DNA of 64,000 bases from Pseudomonas sp. RIT623. GTDB taxonomy: Bacteria; Pseudomonadota; Gammaproteobacteria; Pseudomonadales; Pseudomonadaceae. Of the stretch, positions 16,035 to 25,427 are shown piece by piece. How positions within the stretch are numbered: the stretch's first letter is position 1; every line of letters begins with the position of its first letter. The position numbers and the translations under genes are program-made. Location of the stretch: assembly GCF_004519305.1 (NCBI RefSeq), contig NZ_SOZA01000019.1, forward strand, positions 32,169 to 96,168, given 5' to 3'. The notes beneath the pieces were generated by a model, which was given only the letters and a program-made list of their open reading frames with translations, did no database searches and was not told the DNA's origin.

Positions 16035-18596
16035 TCACGGCCGGCACATCAAGCGCTGGCGCTCGTAGTTCACCGCCTTGTCCCGCTCCGGCAACTGGTA
16101 AGGCGCCGTGCATTGCCGCTCGCCCCATTTCAGGCTCAGCTCGCCCTGGTCCTGCTCCAGCAGCACCAAGGCCTTGCCGCTTGGATCGGCAATCGCCAGT
16201 TGGCGGCCTTCGGCATCCTCCACCGAGGCGCCAAACGGCAGCGCTTGGCCATTGCCATCGAACAGCTCGAACTGCACGCGGCGCCCGCTCTTGCCGGTAT
16301 AGCGGGCCAGCACCACGGCGCCGCGGCGCGGCACCAGCTGCTGGGTGGCGTTGTCTATCTCGATGTCGCCGCCCAAGTCGCGAGTGTCCAGGCTGATCCA
16401 GTTGACCCGGTACGGCTGGGTGTTGGGGATCACCGCATAGCCGTTGCGTCCGGTTTCCACACCGCTGTAGCTGCTGATCTTCGCGCCCTTCACCCCAGGC
16501 ACCTGGGCCAGGGCGAAGGTCTCGCTGACGGTCTGGCCGAGGTTGATGCCGCCACGGTGGGCCACCACCGCGCCGGCCAGGTTGAGGTTTTGCGAGTCGT
16601 AGCCACGGCCCTGGCTGTAGCCCAGGCTGATGTCGGCCACCGAGGTGCGGGTGTTCAGGTTGGCCGAGGCCGAGTTGCCGCTGGTGCGGCTGTGGCCGCC
16701 CTGGATCGAATAGAAGGTGTCGCTGGTTTCCGACAGGTAGCCGTTGACGCCCGCCTGGGTGGTGGCGTTGCCTTTCTGCGTGCTGGTGGTGACGAATGCG
16801 CGCGGCGCCCGCACGCGGCTGCCCAGCGGGAACGACACCGAGAGGTTGAACTGGGTGTCGTCGCTGGTGGGGCCGGCGTTGTCCAGGTCCTTGGTGTGGC
16901 TGACATCGAGGTTGTAGGTGACCTCGCCCCAGTTGTTGCTGTAGCCGGCCGACAGGCTCTGCGAGCCGCCACGGTTCCAGTAGCGCTGGTCGATGGCGGT
17001 CAGGTACAGGCTGCCGAACTCGCGGTTGCGCCCCAGGCTCTGGCTGATGGTCAGGTCGGTGCGGGTCTTGGAGTTGCCACTGCGCCTGCGTACGTCGCTG
17101 CTGAGGTCCTCGATGTGGTTGGTGAGGCTGCGAAAGCCCTCGGTGGAGTAGCGGTAGGCTGCCAGGGTGAAGTTGGTGTCGGTACCGGTGAAGGTCTTCG
17201 CGTACAGCGCCCGCAGGCTATTGCCCTGGGTGGTCTGGCCCTGGGCCTTGCTCGAGGAATGGGTGACGTCGAGGGAAAACGCGCCCAACAGAGTGTTCAG
17301 CCCGCTGCCCACGGCCAACGCCTTGTAGTCGTCGGTGGCTTGCAGGCCGAGCACGCCGGTCAGGGTGTTGGACAGGCCGTAGGCCAGCGTGCCGCTGAGC
17401 ATCTGCGGCGTGGCCAGGCCCTCGCTGTTGCTGTTGTAGCGCCCGGCGGACAGGCTGTACTTGACCTGGCCGTCGCGCACCATCAGCGGCAGGCTGGAGA
17501 ACGCCTGCACGCTGACCCGGCGGCGGCCATCGGCCTCGATGATGGTGATCTCGAGGTCGCCGTTGGAGCCGCTGGGGTAGATGTCGCTGATCTCGAACGG
17601 TCCGGGCGGTACGCTGGTGGTGTACAGCACGTAGTTGTTCTGGCGGATTTCCACGGTCGCGCTGGTCTGGGCCACGCCACGCACCACGGGGGCATAGCCG
17701 CGTTCGCTGTCGGCGCGCATACCTTCGTCCGAAGCCAGTTTCAGGCCACGGTAGCGCACGCTGTCGAACAGGTCGGCGTCGCTGAAGATCTCGCCGGCGC
17801 TGAACTGGCCCTTGAGCGCGGTAACGTCGTGTTGCAGGTAGCTGCGGTTGCTCTTGAAGGTATCCGGCCGGCCGGTGCCGCTGCTGAAGTTGGACTCGTT
17901 GCGCAGCCGCCAGCCGCCCAGGTTTAGGCCATTGCGCAGGCTCAGGTTGTTGGCGGTGCGGGTCTGGTCGTCGCTGGTGCTGCGGCTGGTGTTGAACTGA
18001 TAGTTGACGAACGCTGCGGATACACCCTCATCCCACAGTTGTGGGTCGACGTAGCCGCGCAGTCCGCGCTTCATGGCCAACTGCGGAATGCTCGCGGCCA
18101 GGCGCAGGCGGTTCGAATCGTAGCTCAGGCTGGCCTGGGCGATCAGCGTGGGCAGGTCGTGGCAGGCCTGCGCTGTGTCCAGGCGTTCCTGGGCCCTGAG
18201 CTTGTCCATGTCGATGCCCAACTGCTCGAGCAGCTCCAGGGTCAGGCAGGGCTCCACCCGCCCGGTCTGGTCGTTGCGCTTGAAGTCGATGTCACGTCGG
18301 CCCACCAGCACCTCGTTGCTGTACAGGTCGACCCGGTAGTTGCCCGGCAGCACACTGTTGGCCGACAGCAGCAACTGCAGGTCGACCGTCGATTGCGCGC
18401 CCTGCAGGAAGGTGGTGTTGAAACCCAGCAGTTGCGTGTCGGGGGCGGGGTCGGCGGCGGCCAGGCCGGGCAGGGCGGCGCCGATCACCAGCGACAGGGC
18501 GTTGCGTTGCCAGGTCGGGCGGGGCGTGCCGCGCTTGGACGCGCGCGCGCCTGCATCGGCCCCGCGGACGGGGCGGGCTGCGATGGACAGAGACAT
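16035..18596 (-). CDS. Fimbrial outer-membrane usher (FimD/PapC family)
   Basis: The usher is the outer-membrane pore that takes chaperone-subunit complexes and assembles the fimbria. The 853-residue protein has an Arg-rich N-terminus and signal peptide (cleavage near 48), then the usher N-terminal domain (FNTTFLQG, PGNYRVDLYSNEVLVGRRDI). A long beta-barrel with a plug follows, and the C-terminal domain (LPFGASVED...GQALPFG type) ends with two Cys near the end. It is last in the operon after pilin and chaperone. No adhesin gene follows; crcB is next on the other strand. Confidence 0.9.
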   Translation of the reverse strand: MSLSIAARPVRGADAGARASKRGTPRPTWQRNALSLVIGAALPGLAAADPAPDTQLLGFNTTFLQGAQSTVDLQLLLSANSVLPGNYRVDLYSNEVLVGRRDIDFKRNDQTGRVEPCLTLELLEQLGIDMDKLRAQERLDTAQACHDLPTLIAQASLSYDSNRLRLAASIPQLAMKRGLRGYVDPQLWDEGVSAAFVNYQFNTSRSTSDDQTRTANNLSLRNGLNLGGWRLRNESNFSSGTGRPDTFKSNRSYLQHDVTALKGQFSAGEIFSDADLFDSVRYRGLKLASDEGMRADSERGYAPVVRGVAQTSATVEIRQNNYVLYTTSVPPGPFEISDIYPSGSNGDLEITIIEADGRRRVSVQAFSSLPLMVRDGQVKYSLSAGRYNSNSEGLATPQMLSGTLAYGLSNTLTGVLGLQATDDYKALAVGSGLNTLLGAFSLDVTHSSSKAQGQTTQGNSLRALYAKTFTGTDTNFTLAAYRYSTEGFRSLTNHIEDLSSDVRRRSGNSKTRTDLTISQSLGRNREFGSLYLTAIDQRYWNRGGSQSLSAGYSNNWGEVTYNLDVSHTKDLDNAGPTSDDTQFNLSVSFPLGSRVRAPRAFVTTSTQKGNATTQAGVNGYLSETSDTFYSIQGGHSRTSGNSASANLNTRTSVADISLGYSQGRGYDSQNLNLAGAVVAHRGGINLGQTVSETFALAQVPGVKGAKISSYSGVETGRNGYAVIPNTQPYRVNWISLDTRDLGGDIEIDNATQQLVPRRGAVVLARYTGKSGRRVQFELFDGNGQALPFGASVEDAEGRQLAIADPSGKALVLLEQDQGELSLKWGERQCTAPYQLPERDKAVNYERQRLMCRP

Positions 18597-18682
18597 ACGA
18601 GGAACCTATTTCATGTCCCGGCACGGGCTAGGCACGGCAAGGCCGCACGCAAACCGGCGCGCGAGGTAGGGCGCGACGGTTT

Positions 18683-19435
18683 TCAGAAGGCGATGGTGGG
18701 TTCTGCGGGCTTGGCGTTGGCCGGTTGGGCGTTGTCCAGACGCGCCGAATATTTATGTTGGGCGCCATAGTCGTTGATGTTCTTGAAGGTCAGGGTCAGC
18801 GAACTTTGGGTCGGTGAAAGCACGCTGCCCAGGGTTTTTTGAGCACCGGGCGCAATCATGGTCGAGTCGGCGGTGAAGACGGTTTGTTTACCCAGCTTCA
18901 GTTCGATATCGGCCATGGACACGTGATACAAACTAGGGTTTTTCACGGTCAATTGCGCTTTACCCGCGTGCGCGGTTAGTTGCCAGACCAGTTGTTCCGG
19001 TGCCAACAAGGCATTACCGGGCAAGTTGGCCGGGCGGAAGAAAATCTTGATGCGTTGGCGCACCGCCAACTGCAAGGTATTGGCTTGGCCACTGGCTTGT
19101 GGAATTTCCTGGACATTCAGCCAGACCACCGATTCGCGATCGCTCGGCAGGCCTTGGCCTTCATACAGAATGCGCAGCAGTTGCTCTTGCTTGGGCAATA
19201 CCCTGGCCAGCGGCGGGGTAATGGCGAACGGCACTTGCGCCAGTTCGCTGTCGCCACCATCCACCCAGGATTGCACCAGGACTTCCTGGTTGCCATTGCG
19301 CACGGTGACGTTGGCTTCCTTGTGCGCGCCGTCGAACACGACGCGGGTGGCGCTGAGGGAAATACTGGCGGTTGCCTGGGCGGCGGCGAGCATGCCCAGC
19401 AAGCCGAGCACGGGATACACGGAACGACGCAACAT
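18683..19435 (-). CDS. Periplasmic fimbrial chaperone (PapD family)
   Basis: The 250-residue chaperone holds pilus subunits in the periplasm by donor-strand complementation. It has a signal peptide (LRRSVYPVLGLLGMLAAAQATA), then SLSATRVVF and the PPLARVLPKQEQLLRI segment holding the Arg and Lys that anchor the subunit C-terminus. SVVWLNVQEIP and RIKIFFRP match the family. The start at 19435 was chosen because it begins the signal peptide and follows AAGGTG. The gene lies between pilin and usher. Confidence 0.92.
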   Translation of the reverse strand: MLRRSVYPVLGLLGMLAAAQATASISLSATRVVFDGAHKEANVTVRNGNQEVLVQSWVDGGDSELAQVPFAITPPLARVLPKQEQLLRILYEGQGLPSDRESVVWLNVQEIPQASGQANTLQLAVRQRIKIFFRPANLPGNALLAPEQLVWQLTAHAGKAQLTVKNPSLYHVSMADIELKLGKQTVFTADSTMIAPGAQKTLGSVLSPTQSSLTLTFKNINDYGAQHKYSARLDNAQPANAKPAEPTIAF

Positions 19436-19506
19436 GGTCGGGCACCTTGCGGGATGAACAAGTGGCGAGGCTTTGCAGCCTCGCGCATGGGGCACCTGCG
19501 GGGCGA

Positions 19507-20106
19507 TTACTCGTACTGCAGGATGAACGGCAGGGTGGCGTCACCACGACCGGCGGTGGCGGTGCCGGCAGCGCCGGTGGTCACGTAGGCGGCGGAGAAG
19601 CTCAGGGTGGCGTCGCCGCCCTCGGCACCGGTGCCGTGCACGTCGCTCTGGATCTTGGCGGTGGCCGCCGAGCTCAGGTCGATCAGGTTGCCGGCAGGGT
19701 CGAGCAGGGCGATACCGACGTTGGCGGCGGTGCCGGTGCCTTTGGTCAGGGCCAGGACTTTCTTGCCGGTTACCAGGCCCGAGCCGCCGCTGTTGGCGTC
19801 GAAGACCATGGATACCTTGGTGCCCACGTTGCAGTTGACGTTGAGGTTGAAGTCCTTGCCGGTGACGCGGCCCGATGCCGGGTTCTCGGCGGTGCCCATG
19901 TCCTTGATCGAGACAGTGCCCATGTCCACGGCGATGACGCGGTCGGCATTGGCGCCGTCGACCGAGCAGGCGTCATTGTTGATCACGCCGGTGAAGGCGA
20001 TCTTGCCGCTGCCGCCTTTGATCGGGCCGCTAGGTTCGGCGGCGAAGGCGCCGGCGGAAGCGGCGATCAGCGACAGGGTCAATGCGGCCAGGGAGAACTT
20101 TTTCAT
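19507..20106 (-). CDS. Major fimbrial subunit (type 1 / CupA1-like pilin)
   Basis: This 199-residue pilin has a signal peptide (KKFSLAALTLSLIAASAGAFA). The N-terminal pattern GKIAFTGVINNDACSV supplies the donor strand and first Cys, with a second Cys in NVNCNVG for the pilin disulfide. The C-terminus ATLPFILQYE has the penultimate Tyr that binds the chaperone. It is the first structural gene of the fimbrial operon, 114 bp after the response-regulator gene. That gap probably holds its own promoter. Confidence 0.92.
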   Translation of the reverse strand: MKKFSLAALTLSLIAASAGAFAAEPSGPIKGGSGKIAFTGVINNDACSVDGANADRVIAVDMGTVSIKDMGTAENPASGRVTGKDFNLNVNCNVGTKVSMVFDANSGGSGLVTGKKVLALTKGTGTAANVGIALLDPAGNLIDLSSAATAKIQSDVHGTGAEGGDATLSFSAAYVTTGAAGTATAGRGDATLPFILQYE

Positions 20107-20220
20107 TTTGATGTCCACGCGATTATTGGTAAGTGCTGCATGTGAATGCACGCTTACGATAAGTCGCGTGGAGGGAGTGGCACATCAGACGAATCTGAAT
20201 GGTAGCTTGGTGCCATTATT

Positions 20221-20868
20221 TCAATTAAAAATATGGCCGGCCAGGCAGTAGGCCAAGAGTTCCTGATCACTGTTTACATCAAGTTTGCGCATGGCCGAAA
20301 CTTTCTGCGCGCTGATGGTCTTGGTACTGCGGTTTTGGCTGCGGGCAATTTCACTGACACTTTGTCCGGAAACGAACAGGCGCAATATTTCAAACTCCTT
20401 GGGCGACAGGCTCTCTACCCGTTGATCGAGCGCGGTGGTGCAGGCGACGACCGAGTTGCGCGCCGGGGCTTGCGAGCGGTAGGGATTGTTGCGGGCGACG
20501 GCATTGAGGGCTTTTTCGATTTCGCCGTGCAACTGGCTCTTCTGGATGACGCCGTCCACCCCCAGTTCATGCAGCCGCGTGAGGATCAGCGGGTTGGAAA
20601 TCATGGTCAGGACCAGGATACGTACCGTCGGGTAGTTGCGCTTGAGGTAGTCGATCAGTTTCAGGCCGTCGCCATAGGGCGAGTCGGCCGGCATGTTGTA
20701 GTCGGAGATGACCACGTCTACCGGTTGCGCTTCGAGCAGATCGATCAGCCCTTGCGAGCAGACCGCTTCGCCGACCACGCCAAAGCGCGCGTCACGCTCG
20801 ACCAGTTCGCGCACGCCGAGCAGCACGATCGGATGATCGTCGGCGATGATGACCTTGAGTTTTTCCAT
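20221..20868 (-). CDS. RcsB/RocA-like response regulator
   Basis: This is a DNA-binding response regulator of 215 residues. The receiver domain (1-125) has the acidic pair near residue 10, phospho-acceptor Asp56 (VVISDYNMP) and a switch Thr in LVLTMIS. A LuxR-type helix-turn-helix follows (about 150-212: LSPKEFEILRLFVSG, VSEIARSQNRSTKTISAQK). The NYPT and DYNMPADSPYGDG segments resemble RcsB. It lies directly downstream of an Hpt-bearing hybrid kinase and upstream of the pilin gene, so it probably receives phosphate from that Hpt and controls the fimbrial operon. Confidence 0.85.
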   Translation of the reverse strand: MEKLKVIIADDHPIVLLGVRELVERDARFGVVGEAVCSQGLIDLLEAQPVDVVISDYNMPADSPYGDGLKLIDYLKRNYPTVRILVLTMISNPLILTRLHELGVDGVIQKSQLHGEIEKALNAVARNNPYRSQAPARNSVVACTTALDQRVESLSPKEFEILRLFVSGQSVSEIARSQNRSTKTISAQKVSAMRKLDVNSDQELLAYCLAGHIFN

Positions 20869-20937
20869 AAAAGACGACCCGTTAGCCGGTGCGGATGGGA
20901 GGGGGAATTCCATTGGGGTTCAGCGTATGGGGAGATT

Positions 20938-23900
20938 CTATTGGAGTGTGGCCAGGGTTGCCGCCAGCCTGGCCAACACCTCTTCCACGCGCCCGGCCAG
21001 GGACGCATCGAGCGGTGCGCCGAGCAGGGCATTTTCCAATGCGCAGCATTGCTCGGCCAGGGCCCGGGCCTGCACGGCGCCCAGGGCGCCGGCGATGCTG
21101 TGCAGGCGCTGGCCCAGGCGCTGGTTATCGCGTTGCGCCAGGGCCTGGCGCAGGTGATCCATGTCCTCCTGCAGGGTGCTGACGAACAGCGCGCGCATGG
21201 CCGGCGACAGTTGCACGGTGTCGGCTGGCACCGCGACCAGGGTGTCAGGTGCATCGCGGCTGGGGCCTTCGACCAGGCTTGGTCGGCACAAGCGCACCAG
21301 GTGGCTGCGCAAGGTTTGCAGGCTCAAGGGCTTGACCATCCAGGCATTCATGCCCACTTCGAGGCAGCGTTGGCCCTCCTCGCGCAGTGCGTTGGCGGTG
21401 ACGCCGATGATCGGCAACTGGGCATCGTGCTGGCGTAGCGTCCTGGCCAGTTCATAGCCGTTCAGCAGCGGCATGTTCACATCGGTCAGCACCGCGTCGA
21501 ACAGGCCGGGCTGCCAGCGCTGCAGGGCTTGCTCGCCATTGGCCGCGAGCACCGTGGTGCAGCCCAGCGCTTCGAGCTGCTCTTGGAGGATCGCCTGGTT
21601 GATCGGGTTGTCCTCGGCCACGAGGATATGCAAACGCAGGGCGGCACGCTGTTGTCGTACCGCCTGCTGGTCATCTGCCACGCCGCCCTGGCGGACCCGG
21701 GCAATGGCCCGGGCGATGGCGCGTACATCGTGCATGTCCACTCGCCAGCGCCCCTCGACCCAGGCTGCGGGCACGGGGCCGTCGCTGCTGGCGCAGATGC
21801 GCGTGCCTTGCCAGGGTTCGGCGTCCGGGCAATCGAGCAGGTCCACCCGCAGGGCCTGGGCATTGTCTTGCTCCTGCGCCGGGATCGTCAGGGTCGCGGC
21901 GATGCCCAGGCGCTGCAGCCAGTCGACGCAATGCTGGGCCAGCTCCGGTATCGGTGCGCGGACATACACCGGGCTCGGCTCGGGCGCCAGTTGCGGACAG
22001 TCGCCCAGTGCGCCTTCAGCCAGCGGCAAGCTGACCTTGAGTGAAAAGCTGCTGCCCAACCCTGGCTCGCTGACCACCTTGATCTGCCCGCCCATCATCT
22101 GCGCCAGCCAGTTGCAAATCGGCAGGCCCAGGCCCGCGCCGCCCTCGCTGGTGGCATCCATGACCTGGTAGAACAGCTCGAAGAGCCGAGCTTGTTGCAG
22201 CTCGGAGATCCCGATGCCGCTGTCGGTCACCTGCCATTCCAGGCTGACCTGGGTGGCGTCGATCGTCAGCACGCGGGTGCGCAGCACCACCCGGCCAGTG
22301 TCGGTGAACTTGATGGCGTTGCTCAGCAGGTTGTTGAGGATCTGCCGGATGCGTATCGGGTCGCCGACCACATGCGCCGGCAGCTGTGCATCGGTGCAGG
22401 CATACAGCAGCAAGCCCTTGCGCTCGGCAAAGGCGCGATAGGTGCGCAGGGTGTCCTCTAGCATGTCCAGCGGGCAGAATGCCACGGGCTCCAGGGCCAT
22501 TTGCCCGGACTCGATCTTGGACACGTCGAGCACATCGCTGATCAGCTGGAACAGGGTCGCCGAGGAACGCTGGATGGTGTGCAGGTAGCCCTGCTGGCGA
22601 CTATCCAGCGGGGTCAGGCCGAGCAGTTCGAGGGTACCCAGCACGCCGTACAGCGGGGTACGGATTTCATGGCTCATGGTCGCCAGGAACAGGGTCTTGG
22701 CCTGGTTGGCGGCGTCGGCGGCGCGGCGTGCGTCTTCCAGTGCCTGGGCGTCCTCGACATGGCGGGTGACATCGCTCAAGGCGAGCAGCTTGACATCCTC
22801 GCCGTGATAACGGGTCGAGACGAAACCGACCTTGAGGTGGCGCCCGTCGATCTGCACGTGATGCTCGCCGCTGCGGCTGTTGTTCAACTGCGGCGCAAGC
22901 GTCTTGATCAGCTCGCCGCTCCCGTGCCACTGCTGGGCACATTGGTTCTCCAGGAGCACGGCATGGTCGGCGTCACGTACCACGCACAGCCCGGTTGGGG
23001 CGGTATCGATGACCACCCGGCTGAAGGCCTCGCTCTCGGCGATGGTTTCGTGGGCCGCGCGGGCCGGCAAGATGACCCGCTGCTGGTACCAGCGGATGGC
23101 CACCCGGCCCAGGCCGAAGATCACCAGGAAGGTGACGGCGAGGCTGGCCAGCGACCAGAACGCATAGCGGAAGAAGTGCTGGTAGGTCACGGTGTAGACC
23201 GCGCTCCAACCGCCGTTGGCCTGTTCGTGCAGACGGAACACCAGGCCGTTGGCCTTGAAGTTCAGGCCCTCTTGCAAGTCGGCCAGCGGCACGGGGTCGC
23301 CGATCAGGACGCTGCCGGAGGGGGCGACCAGGGTGAAACGGTCATACACGGTCCAGGCCATGATGCGTTCGAAATCGTTGATCTGAGCCAGATCGACCAA
23401 CGACGCCACCTGGAATCGTCCAGCGCTGGCCCGCGCCGGGTCCTGGATAATACTGGCGAACGCCAGTACCCGTGCCGGTGAGGCCTGATCGGGATGGGCG
23501 ACGTAGCTGCGCCAAAGGACCGCGTCCTCCTGCGCCCAGGCGGCTTCTGTAGGCAGGCGCGCGGCCACCTGGCCGATTACTGTCATGAAGGGTTCGTTGC
23601 CACTGACCGTCTGGCCACGACCACGGCCGGCGGCGGGCACGGCGATATCGTAGTGCATCCCTGGCGAGAACAGGATCACCTGGGGCGAGCGGTAGTGGGC
23701 GGCCGACCAGAAGCTGCTGTAGAAGGCGGCGAGGTTCGCGCCCTGGCTGAAGATGCGCGGCATTTGGCTGCTCTCGACGCGCTCGCGGTCGAGTTTGACG
23801 CTGAATGGCAGGGTGAACGAGAACGCCTGGCCTTCGAAGATTTCCGGGCCTTCCGCGACCATGGGTGTCAGTGATGCATCCAGGGGGCGGTGCCGCTCAA

Positions 23901-24144
23901 GCAGTTCGCCTTCGACGCTTTGCCGCACCAATGCCTTCAAGAAGTACTCCTGCTCGCGGATGTTCTCCATCAGGCGGGCAAAGTGAATGTTCACCGTGTC
24001 ATTGTGCTCGTCGATCAGGCGCTGGATCGACCAGACGCTGAAAGCCAGCAGCAGCACGGCCAGCCCCAGCAGCGCGGTCATGCCTTTGTTCAGGCGCAGA
24101 GAGCTGCGGGCAAGGTTTTCCAGCAGGGCGTTGTACTGTTTCAT
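20938..24144 (-). CDS. Hybrid sensor kinase with C-terminal Hpt (RcsC-like)
   Basis: This 1068-residue BvgS/RcsC-type phosphorelay kinase has membrane segments at about 22-42 and 325-348, enclosing a periplasmic sensor domain. A PAS-like region lies at 365-465, followed by the HisKA domain with His492 (MSHEIRTP) and the HATPase. The receiver spans 837-955 with Asp888 ([10 protein letters not shown]), and the Hpt domain spans 980-1068 with His1015 (LHSIAGALG). It thus holds a complete His-Asp-His relay that can deliver phosphate to the RcsB-like regulator 70 bp downstream. The inducing signal is unknown. Confidence 0.88.
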   Translation of the reverse strand: MKQYNALLENLARSSLRLNKGMTALLGLAVLLLAFSVWSIQRLIDEHNDTVNIHFARLMENIREQEYFLKALVRQSVEGELLERHRPLDASLTPMVAEGPEIFEGQAFSFTLPFSVKLDRERVESSQMPRIFSQGANLAAFYSSFWSAAHYRSPQVILFSPGMHYDIAVPAAGRGRGQTVSGNEPFMTVIGQVAARLPTEAAWAQEDAVLWRSYVAHPDQASPARVLAFASIIQDPARASAGRFQVASLVDLAQINDFERIMAWTVYDRFTLVAPSGSVLIGDPVPLADLQEGLNFKANGLVFRLHEQANGGWSAVYTVTYQHFFRYAFWSLASLAVTFLVIFGLGRVAIRWYQQRVILPARAAHETIAESEAFSRVVIDTAPTGLCVVRDADHAVLLENQCAQQWHGSGELIKTLAPQLNNSRSGEHHVQIDGRHLKVGFVSTRYHGEDVKLLALSDVTRHVEDAQALEDARRAADAANQAKTLFLATMSHEIRTPLYGVLGTLELLGLTPLDSRQQGYLHTIQRSSATLFQLISDVLDVSKIESGQMALEPVAFCPLDMLEDTLRTYRAFAERKGLLLYACTDAQLPAHVVGDPIRIRQILNNLLSNAIKFTDTGRVVLRTRVLTIDATQVSLEWQVTDSGIGISELQQARLFELFYQVMDATSEGGAGLGLPICNWLAQMMGGQIKVVSEPGLGSSFSLKVSLPLAEGALGDCPQLAPEPSPVYVRAPIPELAQHCVDWLQRLGIAATLTIPAQEQDNAQALRVDLLDCPDAEPWQGTRICASSDGPVPAAWVEGRWRVDMHDVRAIARAIARVRQGGVADDQQAVRQQRAALRLHILVAEDNPINQAILQEQLEALGCTTVLAANGEQALQRWQPGLFDAVLTDVNMPLLNGYELARTLRQHDAQLPIIGVTANALREEGQRCLEVGMNAWMVKPLSLQTLRSHLVRLCRPSLVEGPSRDAPDTLVAVPADTVQLSPAMRALFVSTLQEDMDHLRQALAQRDNQRLGQRLHSIAGALGAVQARALAEQCCALENALLGAPLDASLAGRVEEVLARLAATLATLQ

Positions 24145-24233
24145 TGGGGGCAGCGGAATCCGGAAGGCCTGGGAGGCGTCGATATCAAATGGATATTACC
24201 TCCGAAGTTCGGCCTTCACAGGGGTAATGCAAA

Positions 24234-25427
24234 TTAATAGGCCGCGGGCGGGCCATCGTTGTGCAGCAGGTGCTGGAACTGATCGACCGACACGGCGTGG
24301 GAGATCAGAAACCCTTGTACCTGGTTGCAGTCGACCTTGCGCAGCATTTCCAGCTCCTGGGGCGTCTCGACCCCTTCGGCGACCACGGTGAGGCCAAGCT
24401 TGCGGCCCAGGGCGACGATACTGGCCAGGGCCGAGGCCAGGCTTTCGCTCTCATCGCAGCGTTGCACCAACGCGCGGTCGATCTTGAGCTCGGTGAAAGG
24501 CGTCGAGACCAGGCTCATATAAGAGCTGTAGCCCTTGCCGAAGTCATCCTGGGACAGGCCGAAACCTTTCATCCGCAAGCGACAGGCGCCGGCGTAGAAG
24601 TTGCTCAGGTCTTCGGGGATCGAGCACTCCATCAGCTCGAAGCACAGCTTGGCGGGCACCCCCTGGTGGTGCAGGACGAAGGCCAGCAAACGGTCGGCCA
24701 GGTCATGGCTGTTGAGCAGGTGGGTCGGCAGGTTGATCGACACCGGGATGTCATAGCCCTGCTCGCGCCAACGCGCCTGGGCGTCCATGGCCTGCTTGAG
24801 CATTGCCCACAACAGGCGCTCTTCCAGACCGAAGGCGTTGAGGGTCGGCAGGAAGGTGCCCGGCAACAGCACGCCTTGTTCCGGATGCATCCAGCGCACC
24901 AAGGCCTCGGCGGCGACGATGCGGCCGTTGCGCAAGGACTTCTTGGGTTGGAACCAGGCCTGGAAGGCGCGGTTGTTCAGGGCGTCGACCAGGGCCTGGC
25001 GGTCAAACTCAAGGGCGGCCGGGGTGCTTTGCGTGGTGGCCTGGCGGCGCAACTGCAACTGGTCGATCAGACTGCGCAGGGCCGCGGGCTCGACCGGCTT
25101 GGAAATCAGCCCGAGCACATCCACGCCCAGGTTCTTGGCCACCAGGCTGGCGGCCATTAGCATGCGCCGCGAGGCGGCGCTCATGATCGCCAGGCCCGGC
25201 TTGTGACGCAGGCTGGTGAGGTGCTGGATGAACTGCACGCCATCCATGCCCGGCATCAGCAGGTCGGTCAGGACCAGGTCGAAGTCGCGCAGGCGCAAGC
25301 GTTCCAGGGCTTCCTGGCCATCCCGCGCGGCTTCCAGATGAAAGCTGCCCAGTTCACTGAACAGGTGTTGCAGGTACATGTGCTGGAACGGGTGGTCTTC
25401 GACGATGAGGATGTTAAAGGGCTTCAA
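24234..25427 (-). CDS. EAL-domain response regulator, c-di-GMP phosphodiesterase (RocR/PvrR-like)
   Basis: The 397-residue protein joins a receiver (1-125, Asp55 in LVLTDLLMPG) to an EAL domain (140-390). Catalytic signatures are present: AEALVRW (E174-A175-L176), SINLP, ELMEC, DDFGKGYSS, LKID and VAEGVET. It should therefore hydrolyse cyclic di-GMP, with activity gated by phosphorylation. The start overlaps the end of the upstream hybrid kinase by 14 bp, pointing to coupled expression. RocR and PvrR of P. aeruginosa have the same layout next to cup fimbriae. Confidence 0.9.
   Translation of the reverse strand: MKPFNILIVEDHPFQHMYLQHLFSELGSFHLEAARDGQEALERLRLRDFDLVLTDLLMPGMDGVQFIQHLTSLRHKPGLAIMSAASRRMLMAASLVAKNLGVDVLGLISKPVEPAALRSLIDQLQLRRQATTQSTPAALEFDRQALVDALNNRAFQAWFQPKKSLRNGRIVAAEALVRWMHPEQGVLLPGTFLPTLNAFGLEERLLWAMLKQAMDAQARWREQGYDIPVSINLPTHLLNSHDLADRLLAFVLHHQGVPAKLCFELMECSIPEDLSNFYAGACRLRMKGFGLSQDDFGKGYSSYMSLVSTPFTELKIDRALVQRCDESESLASALASIVALGRKLGLTVVAEGVETPQELEMLRKVDCNQVQGFLISHAVSVDQFQHLLHNDGPPAAY

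Noticed and set aside
16113..17927. Plus-strand open frame of 604 codons opposite the usher
   Set aside because: Ala/Gly/Val-rich composition typical of the complement of a GC-rich gene; the usher is well supported on the other strand.
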